Assembly: GCA_005883865.1 (NCBI GenBank)
Contig: VBAO01000045.1
Span: forward strand, 1-10,787
DNA: 10,787 bases
Source of the DNA: Candidatus Segetimicrobium genomatis
Lineage (GTDB): Bacteria; Sysuimicrobiota; Sysuimicrobiia; Sysuimicrobiales; Segetimicrobiaceae
Direction: 5' to 3'
The notes beneath the pieces are model-generated. The model saw nothing but the letters and a program-made list of their open reading frames with translations, had not been told where the DNA came from and ran no database searches. Position 1 is the first letter of the stretch; the number at the start of each line of letters is the position of its first letter. The translations under genes and the position numbers were made by a program. This document shows positions 1 through 7,001 of this stretch, piece by piece.

Positions 1-669
1 CCCGCGCTGATGGGGATTCTCTCCGTAGCGGAGGTCTTGGGCTTTCTCGAACGCGAGCACAAGATGCGGGGGAAAGACCCCCGCCGCGTCGTGCTGGTCC
101 AGGTACCGGGCGATTGCCGCGTCGTACCCGCTCGTTCGGGCAAAGGCTTCGCGCGCCAGACCCAGCCGGGTCTCCCGGTCCACCGTCCCGGTTCGCCGGA
201 GCATGTCGAGCACGTCCCCGTACTGGGACGGCCGGGAGAGGACGACGACATCGCCAAAGTTCTTCGCCGCCGCCCGGAGAAGCGTGACCCCGCCGACATC
301 GATCTGCTCGAGGGCGGCCGCGAGATCGGCCCCGCCCGCGACCGCGGCCTCGAACGGATACAGCGTCACCGCGATGAGGTCGATGGGGCGGATGCCGTGC
401 CGCGCCAGCTCGGCCATGTGCGCCTGGTCGCCCCGAAGCGCCAGGAGCCCCCCGTGGATGGCCGGGTGCAGCGTCTTGACCCTTCCACCCAGGATCTCGG
501 GTGATCTCGTGACGTCGACGAGGTCGATCACCGGAACCTCCGCGCCGCGCAGCGCCGCCGCGGTCCCGCCGGTCGACAGCAGCTCCACGCCCAGATCGGC
601 CAGGCCGCGCGCGAACTCGACGATCCCGGTCTTGTCCCAAACGCTCAACAGCGCGCGGGCGACCTTCAT
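1..669 (-). CDS. purH: Bifunctional PurH (AICAR transformylase / IMP cyclohydrolase), N-terminal part, cut by the window edge
   Basis: PurH carries out the last two steps to IMP: formylation of AICAR and ring closure. My translation from the ATG at 669 gives 223 codons, open to base 1, covering the MGS-like IMP cyclohydrolase domain and the first part of the transformylase domain. Visible blocks are ALLSVWDKTGIVEFARGL (6-23), LLSTGGTAAALR (30-41), GRVKTLHPAIHGGLLA (62-77), VTLYPFE (101-107), QIDVGGVTLLRAAAKN (122-137) and QDLRYGENPHQ (211-221). Lys65, Tyr104, Asp124 and Lys136 match the cyclohydrolase active-site residues Lys66, Tyr104, Asp125 and Lys137 of human ATIC. The usual NLYPFE reads TLYPFE here. 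The start overlaps the purN stop (ATGA) with GGAG 5 bases upstream. The rest of the gene, and probably purD, lies off the left edge. Confidence 0.95.
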   Translation of the reverse strand, partial: MKVARALLSVWDKTGIVEFARGLADLGVELLSTGGTAAALRGAEVPVIDLVDVTRSPEILGGRVKTLHPAIHGGLLALRGDQAHMAELARHGIRPIDLIAVTLYPFEAAVAGGADLAAALEQIDVGGVTLLRAAAKNFGDVVVLSRPSQYGDVLDMLRRTGTVDRETRLGLAREAFARTSGYDAAIARYLDQHDAAGVFPPHLVLAFEKAQDLRYGENPHQRG

Positions 670-1328
670 CGCGGCTCCGAGGCGAATGCCGCCCCCTCCG
701 GAGACAGGATCGCCACGCGATCTCCCTCGAGCCTGAACCGTCCTTCCGCGAACCATCGGACCGCGAGCGGGTACAGACGGTGTTCCTCGCGCGCGACCCG
801 GGCCGCGAGCGTCGCCGGGGTGTCTTGCGCCTCCACGGGCACCGTCGCGCGGGTGATGATGGGGCCGCCGTCCGGCTCCGCCGTGACGAAGTGCACGGTG
901 CAGCCGCTCTCTCGAGCCCCGGACGCGAGCACGGCCCGATGGACCCGCTCCCCGTACATCCCCTTGCCGCCGAACGCGGGGAGCAGCGCCGGATGGATGT
1001 TCATGATGCGGCCGGCGAATGTCGCGACGAACTCCGCGGACAGGATTCGGAGGAAACCGGCGAGGCAGATGAGCTGGACCCGGTGGGCGTCGAGCGCTTC
1101 CTTGAGCGCCGCTTCGAACGCCGCGCGGGTCGAATGCGCCCGGTGATCGACGACGACGGCCGGGATCCCGCCGGCGCGGGCCCGCTCGAGCGCGAACGCC
1201 TTCGGGACGTTGCTGATCACGAGGACGACCTCCGCGGGGATCGCGCCGGCGCGGCAGGCATCGATGAGCGCCTGCAGGTTCGATCCGGTGCCCGAGACGA
1301 GGACGCCGACCCGCAGCGGCTCAGGCAC
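666..1328 (-). CDS. purN: Phosphoribosylglycinamide formyltransferase PurN
   Basis: Transfers a formyl group from 10-formyltetrahydrofolate to GAR, giving FGAR, the substrate of PurSQL. From the GTG at 1328 the protein has 220 residues, within the usual 190-220. Motifs: VGVLVSGTGSNLQALID (7-23), the Rossmann and GAR-binding start; CLAGFLRILS (88-97); IMNIHPALLPAF (108-119) with catalytic Asn110 and His112; and GCTVHFVTAEPDGGPII (142-158) with Asp153. The loop after LLPAF reads GGKGMYGERVH and is about 5 residues longer than in E. coli PurN, a family variant rather than a defect. The GTG is chosen because a GGGGAG lies 9 bases upstream and the protein starts 6 residues before the first strand. 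It overlaps the purM end by 8 bases. Because of the purM lesion, the same frame is open upstream to 2357 and would be misread as a 563-residue fusion. The TGA overlaps the purH ATG (ATGA). Confidence 0.95.
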   Translation of the reverse strand: MPEPLRVGVLVSGTGSNLQALIDACRAGAIPAEVVLVISNVPKAFALERARAGGIPAVVVDHRAHSTRAAFEAALKEALDAHRVQLICLAGFLRILSAEFVATFAGRIMNIHPALLPAFGGKGMYGERVHRAVLASGARESGCTVHFVTAEPDGGPIITRATVPVEAQDTPATLAARVAREEHRLYPLAVRWFAEGRFRLEGDRVAILSPEGAAFASEPR

Positions 1329-1337
1329 GGATCTCGA

Positions 1338-1343
1338 CTCCCC
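1338..1343 (-). promoter_or_regulatory. Ribosome binding site of purN
   Basis: GGGGAG on the minus strand near the end of purM, 9 bases before the GTG at 1328. It supports a separate PurN start overlapping the purM end by 8 bases, and argues against PurN being the tail of a fusion protein. Confidence 0.6.
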
Positions 1344-2175
1344 GCGGGCCGGCGGCGATGCGGCCGACGATCCACGCGCGCTCCCCGGACGCCTCGAGCT
1401 GCGACACCGCCGGTGCGCCTTCGCCCTCCCGAACGACCAGGAGCAGGCCGAGGCCCATGTTGAACGTCCGAAACATCTCGCCGTCCGCGATCCTCCCCCG
1501 CTTCTGGATGACCGCAAACAGGGGCGGGGCCGGCCACCGGCCGGAGTCGATGCGGGCGCGGCATCCCTGGGGCAGGATCCGCACCAGGTTGCCCGGGATC
1601 CCGCCTCCGGTGACGTGGGCGATCCCGCAGATCTCGACCCGCTGCCGCACGGCGAGCACCGGGCGCGCGTACGGGCGGTGGGGTGCGAGCAACGCGTCCC
1701 CGAGGGGCTCGGAGAGCCCGCGGGGGACCTTCTCGAGCGCCCGCCTGAGGGCCGCTCCCTGGTGCGCGCCATCCGGCAGCAGCACCGCGCGCGCGAGCGA
1801 GTACCCGTTGGTGTCACGTCGCCCGGGCGGATCGCCTCGCCCGTGATCACCCGGTCCCGTTCCACCACGCCGACCGTCGCGCCGACGATGTCGACCTCGG
1901 ATTTCACGTACACCCCCGGCATCTCGGCCGTCTCTCCACCCAGGAGGACGATCCCCTGATCGCGGCACGCCTCGACGATGCCGCCCAGGATCCCCGTGAT
2001 CGCCTCCGCATCCAGGACCCGGGAGGCGACGTAGTCGAGCATGAACAGGGGAGCGGCGCCACAGCAGAGCACATCGTTCGCTCCGTGCGACACGATATCC
2101 GCGCCGACCACCTGCCAGCGGCCCAGCGCGGCGGCGATCCGGGTCTTCGTTCCCACCCCATCGATCGAGCTGACG

Positions 2176-2253
2176 AGCACCGGGTCCCGGTACCCGGCCA
2201 GCCGGAACAGCCCCGCGAACCCGTCACCCGATCCCAGCACCGGGTCCCGGTAC
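2176..2253. repeat. Pair of identical 18-base direct repeats inside purM, each holding a palindrome
   Basis: The 18 bases agcaccgggtcccggtac occur at 2176-2193 and again at 2236-2253, exactly 60 bases apart, so both are in the same frame. Each contains the odd palindrome ACCGGG-T-CCCGGT. On the coding strand both specify YRDPVL, at PurM residues 36-41 and 56-61, positions where normal PurM proteins also have loosely similar short stretches. Flanking bases differ. It may be coincidence from GC-rich codon use or a small internal copying event. Confidence 0.6.
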
Positions 2254-2363
2254 GTCGAGCGGATGCGCGTCCGCACGCCGGCCAGGATGGCTTCCTTGCT
2301 GTCGGGATCCACGCCCGCCTCGCGGTACGTCGACGGCGGCGCAGAGCGGCCGGGCATGGCGGG

Positions 2364-3782
2364 CTACACCCGGCGCGCCTCGAGCGCGCGGCGGCCGGCC
2401 ATCACTTCGGTGGGGGTCTCGGTGGGGTACCGGCCGTTCAGGCAGGCGAGGCACAGCTCGTGTTCCGGCATCGCCAGGGCCTCGACCAGCCCGCCGTGGC
2501 TCAGGTATCCGAGGGTATCGGCCTCGATCGACCGTCGAATCTCCTCGACCGTGAGCCGGGACGCCACGAGTTCCCCGCGGCTGCTGGTGTCGATGCCGTA
2601 GTAGCAGGCGTTGAGGATCGGCGGCGAGGAGATCCGGACGTGCACCTCGCGGGCGCCGGCATGCCGGAGCATCCGGACGATCTGATGGCTCGTCGTCCCC
2701 CGGACGATCGAGTCGTCGATGAGCACGATGCGGCGCCCGGCGATCACATCCCGGATCGGGTTGAGCTTGATGCGCACGCCGAGGTCTCGCGACGACGGGT
2801 CCGGCTGGATGAACGTCCGCCCCACATACCGGTTCTTGATCAACCCGATCTCGCACGGGAGCCCGCTGTGATCCGAGTAGCCCAGGGCGGCGGAGGTGCC
2901 CGAGTCCGGGACCGCGATCACGACGTCGGCCGCGGCGGGGTGCTCGCGCGCGAGCAGGCGGCCCATCCGGCGCCGGACCTGGTGGACGTTCTGGTCTGCG
3001 AGCGTGGTGTCCGGCCTGGCGAAGTAGATGTACTCGAAGACGCAGGCGGCCCGCCGCACCACCGGCAGCACCTGGATCGAGCGCAGCCCCGCGGCGTCCG
3101 CGACGAGCAACTCTCCGGGCCCGACCTCGCGGACGTACTCTCCGCCGATCTGGTCGAACGCGCAACTCTCCGAGGCGAACACGGCCGCGCGTCCCAGCTG
3201 GCCCAGGGCGAGGGGGCGGATGCCGTTGGCGTCCCGGAACGCCAGGAGCCGGTCGCCCGCCATGGCGACGACCGTATACGCGCCGCTGATCCGGCGCATG
3301 CAGCGCGCGATCGCTTCCTCCAGTGTCTCGGCCCTGGAGGTGGCGATCAGCTTGGTGATCACCTCGGTGTCGGAGGTGGCCCGGAAGCAATGGCCGGCCG
3401 CCTCGAGCTCCCGCCGGAGCGCCGGCGCGTTGATCAGGTTGCCGTTGTGCGCGAGCGCGAGGACGCCCCACGGCGTCTGCTCCATGAACGGCTGGGCGTT
3501 CTCGAGCGTGACCGAGCCCATCGTCGAGTACCGGACGTGACCGATGCCCACCGCTCCGGGGAGCCCGGCCAGCCGCTCGGGGGTGAAGCTCGTCCCCACG
3601 AGCCCCATGTCCCTGACGAGGTGCGTCTTCGCCCCGTCAAACGTGGCGATGCCGGCGCTCTCCTGACCGCGGTGCTGCAGGGCGTACAACCCCAGATGCA
3701 CGTACGCCGCGGCCCCGGCGCCCGCCGTCCGGATGCCGAAGACCCCGCACTCTTCACGGAGTTTGTCCCCGAAGGGCATCAT
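2364..3782 (-). CDS. purF: Amidophosphoribosyltransferase PurF ([4Fe-4S], autoprocessed type)
   Basis: First committed step: PRPP plus glutamine to 5-phosphoribosylamine; normally the feedback-controlled enzyme. It has 472 residues, close to B. subtilis PurF (476). The N-terminal Ntn-type glutaminase domain shows EECGVFG with Cys12, so an 11-residue propeptide is predicted to be removed to expose the nucleophile. It also shows LQHRGQESAGI (35-45), HVRYSTMG (82-89), AHNGNLIN (111-118) and ATSDTEV (135-141). The phosphoribosyltransferase domain has VPDSGTSAALGY (291-302), LIKNRYVGRTFIQP (314-327) and the PRPP loop VLIDDSIVRGTT (353-364). Cys247, Cys393, Cys444 and Cys447 (CLAC) match the four cluster ligands of the B. 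subtilis enzyme, so an oxygen-sensitive iron-sulfur cluster is inferred. A strong GAGGAGGGGG lies 7 bases before the ATG, which overlaps the purL stop. A second ATG follows at once as codon 2. Confidence 0.97.
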   Translation of the reverse strand: MMPFGDKLREECGVFGIRTAGAGAAAYVHLGLYALQHRGQESAGIATFDGAKTHLVRDMGLVGTSFTPERLAGLPGAVGIGHVRYSTMGSVTLENAQPFMEQTPWGVLALAHNGNLINAPALRRELEAAGHCFRATSDTEVITKLIATSRAETLEEAIARCMRRISGAYTVVAMAGDRLLAFRDANGIRPLALGQLGRAAVFASESCAFDQIGGEYVREVGPGELLVADAAGLRSIQVLPVVRRAACVFEYIYFARPDTTLADQNVHQVRRRMGRLLAREHPAAADVVIAVPDSGTSAALGYSDHSGLPCEIGLIKNRYVGRTFIQPDPSSRDLGVRIKLNPIRDVIAGRRIVLIDDSIVRGTTSHQIVRMLRHAGAREVHVRISSPPILNACYYGIDTSSRGELVASRLTVEEIRRSIEADTLGYLSHGGLVEALAMPEHELCLACLNGRYPTETPTEVMAGRRALEARRV

Positions 3783-6010
3783 CGCGGCGCCCCCTCCTCA
3801 CCCGACCGCGCGCGGGCCAGGTCGGCGACGCCCGCGTCGATCCATGGTCCGCGGGCGCCGTCCCCATCGACCCCCACGATGAGACGCTCCCCGCCGACGG
3901 TGCCCAGCACCTGGACCGGCACCGCGAGGCGCTCGGCCAGGCGCAGCAACGCGGGGAGATGGGAGGGCGAGGCCGAGACCAGGATCCGTCCGACTCCCTC
4001 GCCGAAGAGGAGCTCGTCGGCGCGGGGCCTTCGACCGGCGGCGAGCGCGACGCGGGCCCCCCGGCCGCCGGCGATACAGCACTCGGCGAGCGCGACCCCG
4101 ATCCCGCCGTCGGCGCAGTCGTGCGCCGACGAGACCAGTCCCTGAGCCACGGCGTCCGCGGTGCACTGAATGACCGCCGCCGTCGCGCAGAGGTCGGGCT
4201 GACGGAGGCGCCCGCCCACGACCCCGTGGACCATGGCCAGATACTCGCTCCCGTCGAGTTGGGGGATGCCCCCGCCGAGGAGGACCACGACGTCCCCGTC
4301 GCGCTTCCACCCGGTGGTCGCGTGCCACCGGACGTCTTTCAACACGCCCAGCATCGCGATGATCGGGGTTGGGAAGATCGCCTCGTCCGACTCGTTGTAG
4401 AAGCTGACGTTCCCGCCGACGACCGGGACCCCCAGCGCCTCGCAGGCACGCGCGATCCCCAGGACGGCTTCTCGAAACGTCCAGAACACCTCCGGGCGCT
4501 CGGGGCTGGCGAAGTTGAGGCAATCCGTGACGGCGGCCGGCATCGCCCCGACGCACGCGATGTTCTGGGCGGCCTCGAGCACGGCCAGCATCCCGCCGAC
4601 GTAGGGATCGAGGTAGCAGCGCCGGCCGTCGCCGTCGACCGCGAGCGCCAGGCCGACCGGCGCCGCCTCTTTGAGACGGAGGACGCACGCGTCCGACCCC
4701 GGCGGGATCACGGTGTTGGTCTGGATCATGTGGTCGTACTGCCGGAACACCCACCGCTTGTCCGCGATGTTGGGCGCGGCCAGCAGGGCCATGAGCGCCG
4801 GCTGCGGCGGGGCGATCGGGAAGGTCGCGGGATCGATCCGCCGGACCTGCTGGAGGTAGGCCGGCTCACTCGCGGGAGGGGAGTAGGCGGGCGCTTCGGC
4901 GAGGCTCTTGGGATCCAGGGAGACCACGACCGCGCCGCCGTCGCGGACGGTCAGCAGCGAGGCCGGCACCACGCGGCCGATCACGACGGCCTCGAGGCCC
5001 CACCGGCGGCCGATCCGGAGCACGTCCTCCTCGCGGCCGCGCTCGACGACCAACAACATCCGCTCCTGCGACTCGCTGAGGAGCACCTCGTCCGCCGTCA
5101 TCCCTTCCTCGCGGCGGGGGACCTGCGCGAGGTCGACCTCCATCCCCACCCCGCCGCGGGCCGACATCTCACACAGGCCGCAGGTCAGCCCCGCGGCGCC
5201 CATGTCCTGGATCGCCACCACGGCCCCGGAGGCGAGCGCTTCGAGGCTCGCCTCGATGAGGAGCTTCCCAGTAAAGGGGTCGCCCATCTGCACCGCGGAG
5301 CGGTCCCGGGGGTCGCCGGCCAGTTCCGCGGAGGCGAACGACGCTCCGTGGATCCCGTCGCGCCCGGTGCGCGCGCCGAGGTAGACGACCGCGTTCCCCG
5401 GGCCGGCGGCGCGGGCGGTCGCCAGCCGGTCCGCGCGCGCGATCCCGAGACAGGCCACGTTCACGAGCGGGTTGGACCGGTAGCACGGGGCGTACATGAG
5501 CTCGCCGCCGACCGTGGGCACCCCGATGCTGTTCCCGTAGGCGGCGATCCCGGCGACCACCCCCCGCATCAGGGGCGCGACCCGGGCGTCCTCGGGCGGG
5601 CCGAACCGGAGGGAGTCGAGCAGGGCGATCGGGCGCGCTCCCATCGCCAGGATGTCGCGGATGATCCCGCCGACCCCCGTCGCGGCCCCGTGGAACGGCG
5701 CGACCGCGCTCGGGTGGTTGTGGCTCTCCATCTTGAACACGGCCGCCCACCCGGGGGCGACCATCACGGCACCGGCGTTCTCCCCCGGCCCCTGCAGCAC
5801 CCGGCGGCCGCGGACCGGGAGTCGCGCGAGCACTCCCTTCGAGTGCTTGTACGCGCAGTGCTCGCTCCACATCACCCCGAACATCGCGAGCTCCACCGGG
5901 TTCGGCTCCCTGCCGAGCCGGCGGCGGATCTCGTCGACCTCGGCCGTGAAGAGTCCCGCCTCGGACCGGCTCTCGGAACGCCGCGTGGTCTGCTCGACGG
6001 CCACGGTCAC
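3779..6010 (-). CDS. purL: Phosphoribosylformylglycinamidine synthase large subunit PurL (small type)
   Basis: ATP-dependent amidation of FGAR to FGAM, using ammonia from PurQ through PurS. The 743-residue length marks the small PurL without its own glutaminase domain, which fits the purS and purQ genes immediately upstream. Motifs: MFGVMWSEHCAYKHSK (43-58, His51), QGPGENAGAV (73-82), FKMESHNHPSAVAPF (92-106), GAATGVGGIIRDI (108-120), GIPTVGGE-like block (GVPTVGGE), TGRDGIHGASFAS, VQMGDPF, QDMGAAGL, LLSESQERML, QYDHMIQTNTVIPPGSDA, YLDPYVGG, VGGNVSFYNES, and SAHDCADGGIGVALAE. It aligns along its whole length with B. subtilis PurL. The start is set at the GTG at 6010, overlapping the purQ stop (GTGA), with GGAGG 4 bases upstream; another GTG two codons later is 10 bases from the same site and equally possible. 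An upstream in-frame start at 6067 would only add purQ-overlapping sequence. The TGA overlaps the purF ATG (ATGA). Confidence 0.96.
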   Translation of the reverse strand: MTVAVEQTTRRSESRSEAGLFTAEVDEIRRRLGREPNPVELAMFGVMWSEHCAYKHSKGVLARLPVRGRRVLQGPGENAGAVMVAPGWAAVFKMESHNHPSAVAPFHGAATGVGGIIRDILAMGARPIALLDSLRFGPPEDARVAPLMRGVVAGIAAYGNSIGVPTVGGELMYAPCYRSNPLVNVACLGIARADRLATARAAGPGNAVVYLGARTGRDGIHGASFASAELAGDPRDRSAVQMGDPFTGKLLIEASLEALASGAVVAIQDMGAAGLTCGLCEMSARGGVGMEVDLAQVPRREEGMTADEVLLSESQERMLLVVERGREEDVLRIGRRWGLEAVVIGRVVPASLLTVRDGGAVVVSLDPKSLAEAPAYSPPASEPAYLQQVRRIDPATFPIAPPQPALMALLAAPNIADKRWVFRQYDHMIQTNTVIPPGSDACVLRLKEAAPVGLALAVDGDGRRCYLDPYVGGMLAVLEAAQNIACVGAMPAAVTDCLNFASPERPEVFWTFREAVLGIARACEALGVPVVGGNVSFYNESDEAIFPTPIIAMLGVLKDVRWHATTGWKRDGDVVVLLGGGIPQLDGSEYLAMVHGVVGGRLRQPDLCATAAVIQCTADAVAQGLVSSAHDCADGGIGVALAECCIAGGRGARVALAAGRRPRADELLFGEGVGRILVSASPSHLPALLRLAERLAVPVQVLGTVGGERLIVGVDGDGARGPWIDAGVADLARARSGEEGAPR
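3790..3799 (-). promoter_or_regulatory. Strong ribosome binding site of purF
   Basis: GAGGAGGGGG on the minus strand within the purL 3' end, 7 bases before the purF ATG at 3782. It is among the strongest Shine-Dalgarno-like stretches in the window and precedes the gene for the first pathway enzyme. Confidence 0.7.
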
Positions 6011-6698
6011 CGCACCTCCAGGGGGGCGCGGGCGGCGGGCGCAGCCGGCGGCCGCGCGGCCACCCACCGGTCGAGCGAATCGAAGATGGGTGGGGCATCA
6101 ACCCGAGCACGGTCCCGCCCCGGCTGGCCACCCCCGCGATGGCATCGAGCGACCCGTTGGGGTTCGCCTGCGGGGTGACGGCCCCCCCCGGATCGCAATA
6201 CCGAAACGCGATCTGACGGCGGGCGACGATGGCCTGGTGGGTCGGCGGGTCGGCGTAGTAGTTTCCTTCGGCGTGGGCGATCGGCAGCCGCAGCACCTGG
6301 CCCGAGGTCATCGCGCACGTGAAGGGCGTATCGATCCGTTCGACCCGGATGTGGACGAACTCGCAGCGAAACTGCCCGCTCGTGTTGGGACACATCGCGC
6401 CGGGGAGGAGCCCGGCCTCGAGCAGCACCTGAAAGCCGTTGCAGATCCCGAGGACGAGCCCGCCGGCCACCGCGTACTCCCGCAACGCCCGCACGACCGG
6501 CGAGGTCGCCGCGATCGCTCCCGCCCGAAGATAGTCGCCGTACGCGAATCCGCCGGGGAGGATCACCGCGTCGAACCCGGCGAGCTGCCGCTCTTCGTGC
6601 CACACGTACTGCGCCCGATGACCGAGGACGTCGCGGAGGACGTGGCCGGTGTCCGCGTCGCAGTTGCTGCCAGGGAACACGACGACCCCGATGTCCAC
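6007..6698 (-). pseudogene. purQ: Phosphoribosylformylglycinamidine synthase glutaminase subunit PurQ, frame broken near the 3' end
   Basis: Class I glutamine amidotransferase that releases ammonia from glutamine for PurL. From the GTG at 6698, residues 1-203 are well conserved: VVFPGSNCD (6-14), PGGFAYGDYLRAG (48-60), the nucleophile elbow GICNGFQVL (84-92, Cys86), AHAEGNYY and GLMPH (199-203, with catalytic His203). Right after MPH the frame fails. The expected PurQ C-terminus, IFDSLDRWVAAR and on to PLEVR and a TGA at 6007, follows in another frame from position 6087. The segment that should lie between, in Bacillus about 15 residues starting with the catalytic Glu of HPE, is missing, an estimated loss of about 46 bases (43 to 49). 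Read without correction, the first frame runs on into purL to 5169. Both flanks are intact, so a sequence or assembly error or a recent lesion is likely. The TGA overlaps the purL GTG. Confidence 0.88.
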
Positions 6699-6704
6699 GG
6701 CCGG

Positions 6705-6713
6705 CCCCCCCTC
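6705..6713 (-). promoter_or_regulatory. Ribosome binding site of purQ
   Basis: A GAGGGGGGG-type purine run on the minus strand, starting inside the purS stop codon and ending 6 bases before the purQ GTG at 6698. It supports the GTG start, which is also where PurQ homology begins. Confidence 0.7.
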
Positions 6714-6987
6714 AGAGGATCTCGTATCGGTAGTCTTCGATCAGCGTGTTGGCCAGGAACCCCTCGCAGATCTCGCGGACCCGCTCCTCGACCCGGCCGT
6801 CGTCGTCGAGTTCCACCTCGAAGTACTTTCCCGCCCGGACATGCTGGACGCCCGGATGCCCGAGCGCGTCCAGGCCCTGGCGGATCGCCTGGCCGGGCGC
6901 GTCCAGCACGCCGGGCTTGAGCGACACCACGATCCGGACCGTCCGCACCTGCATCGTCCGCACCCGCTCCCCCTGTTCGCTCCGCAT
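6712..6987 (-). CDS. purS: Phosphoribosylformylglycinamidine synthase subunit PurS
   Basis: Small structural subunit that bridges PurL and PurQ in the three-part FGAM synthase of Gram-positive bacteria and archaea, helping ammonia pass from PurQ to PurL. It has 91 residues, against a usual 80-85; the extra length is an N-terminal stretch of about 11 residues before MQVRTVRIVVSLKPGVLDAPG. The family pattern is clear: a first strand and VxLKPGVLDxxG block, then IRQGLDALGHPGVQHVRAGKYFEVELD, then a helix and CEGFLANTLIEDYRYEI at the end. The ATG at 6987 is preferred because GAGGAG lies 8 bases upstream; the in-frame ATG 11 codons later has no well-placed site. The gene follows purC by 9 untranslated bases after its stop and is followed by purQ after 13, as expected for stoichiometric subunits. 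Confidence 0.94.
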   Translation of the reverse strand: MRSEQGERVRTMQVRTVRIVVSLKPGVLDAPGQAIRQGLDALGHPGVQHVRAGKYFEVELDDDGRVEERVREICEGFLANTLIEDYRYEIL

Positions 6988-6995
6988 CGCCGACG

Positions 6996-7001
6996 CTCCT
7001 C
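6996..7001 (-). promoter_or_regulatory. Ribosome binding site of purS, overlapping the purC stop
   Basis: GAGGAG on the minus strand begins within the purC TGA and ends 8 bases before the purS ATG at 6987. It supports the longer 91-residue PurS and suggests that termination on purC hands ribosomes to purS. Confidence 0.75.

Larger units (their letters stand above)
1321..2357 (-). pseudogene. purM: Phosphoribosylformylglycinamidine cyclo-ligase PurM (AIR synthetase), frame broken in the middle
   Basis: Closes the imidazole ring of FGAM to AIR with ATP. The first frame, from the ATG at 2357, encodes 181 good residues: STYREAGVD (9-17), GFAGLF (46-51), SSIDGVGTKTRIA (63-75), VGADIVSHGANDVL (84-97), PLFMLDYVAS (103-112), LLGGETAEMPGVY (138-150) and VITGEAIRPGDV (170-181). 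The frame then changes. A different frame, from position 1812, begins TNGYSLARAVLL and continues through PLGDALLAPHRPYARPVLAV, GIAHVTGGGIPGNLVRILP and FRTFNMGLGLLLVV to VEIRA and a TGA at 1321. In relatives ten residues with the pattern xIGLxSSGxH lie between GDV and TNGYS; here only two bases remain, a loss of 28 bases. With them restored the protein would have about 354 residues, the normal size. No good Shine-Dalgarno precedes the ATG, which lies 6 bases after the purF stop. The 3' end overlaps purN by 8 bases. Confidence 0.9.

Noticed and set aside
1807..6098. Programmed frameshifting or ribosome bypassing to rescue purM and purQ
   Set aside because: Frameshifting or bypassing can change frame or skip extra bases, but cannot supply residues the DNA does not encode. 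The conserved segments are missing, and no slippery sequence with a downstream structure stands out at either site.
2085..6178. Long open frames on the plus strand (686 residues at 2085-4145; 739 residues at 3959-6178)
   Set aside because: They are antisense to purF, purL and purM, which show full family motifs. Their products are Arg/Asp/His/Pro-rich with no recognisable domain, as expected from opposite-strand reading of GC-rich codons.
5169..6698. A 509-residue PurQ-PurL fusion
   Set aside because: After residue 203 the frame is out of register with both the PurQ C-terminus and PurL. PurL has its own start with a Shine-Dalgarno.
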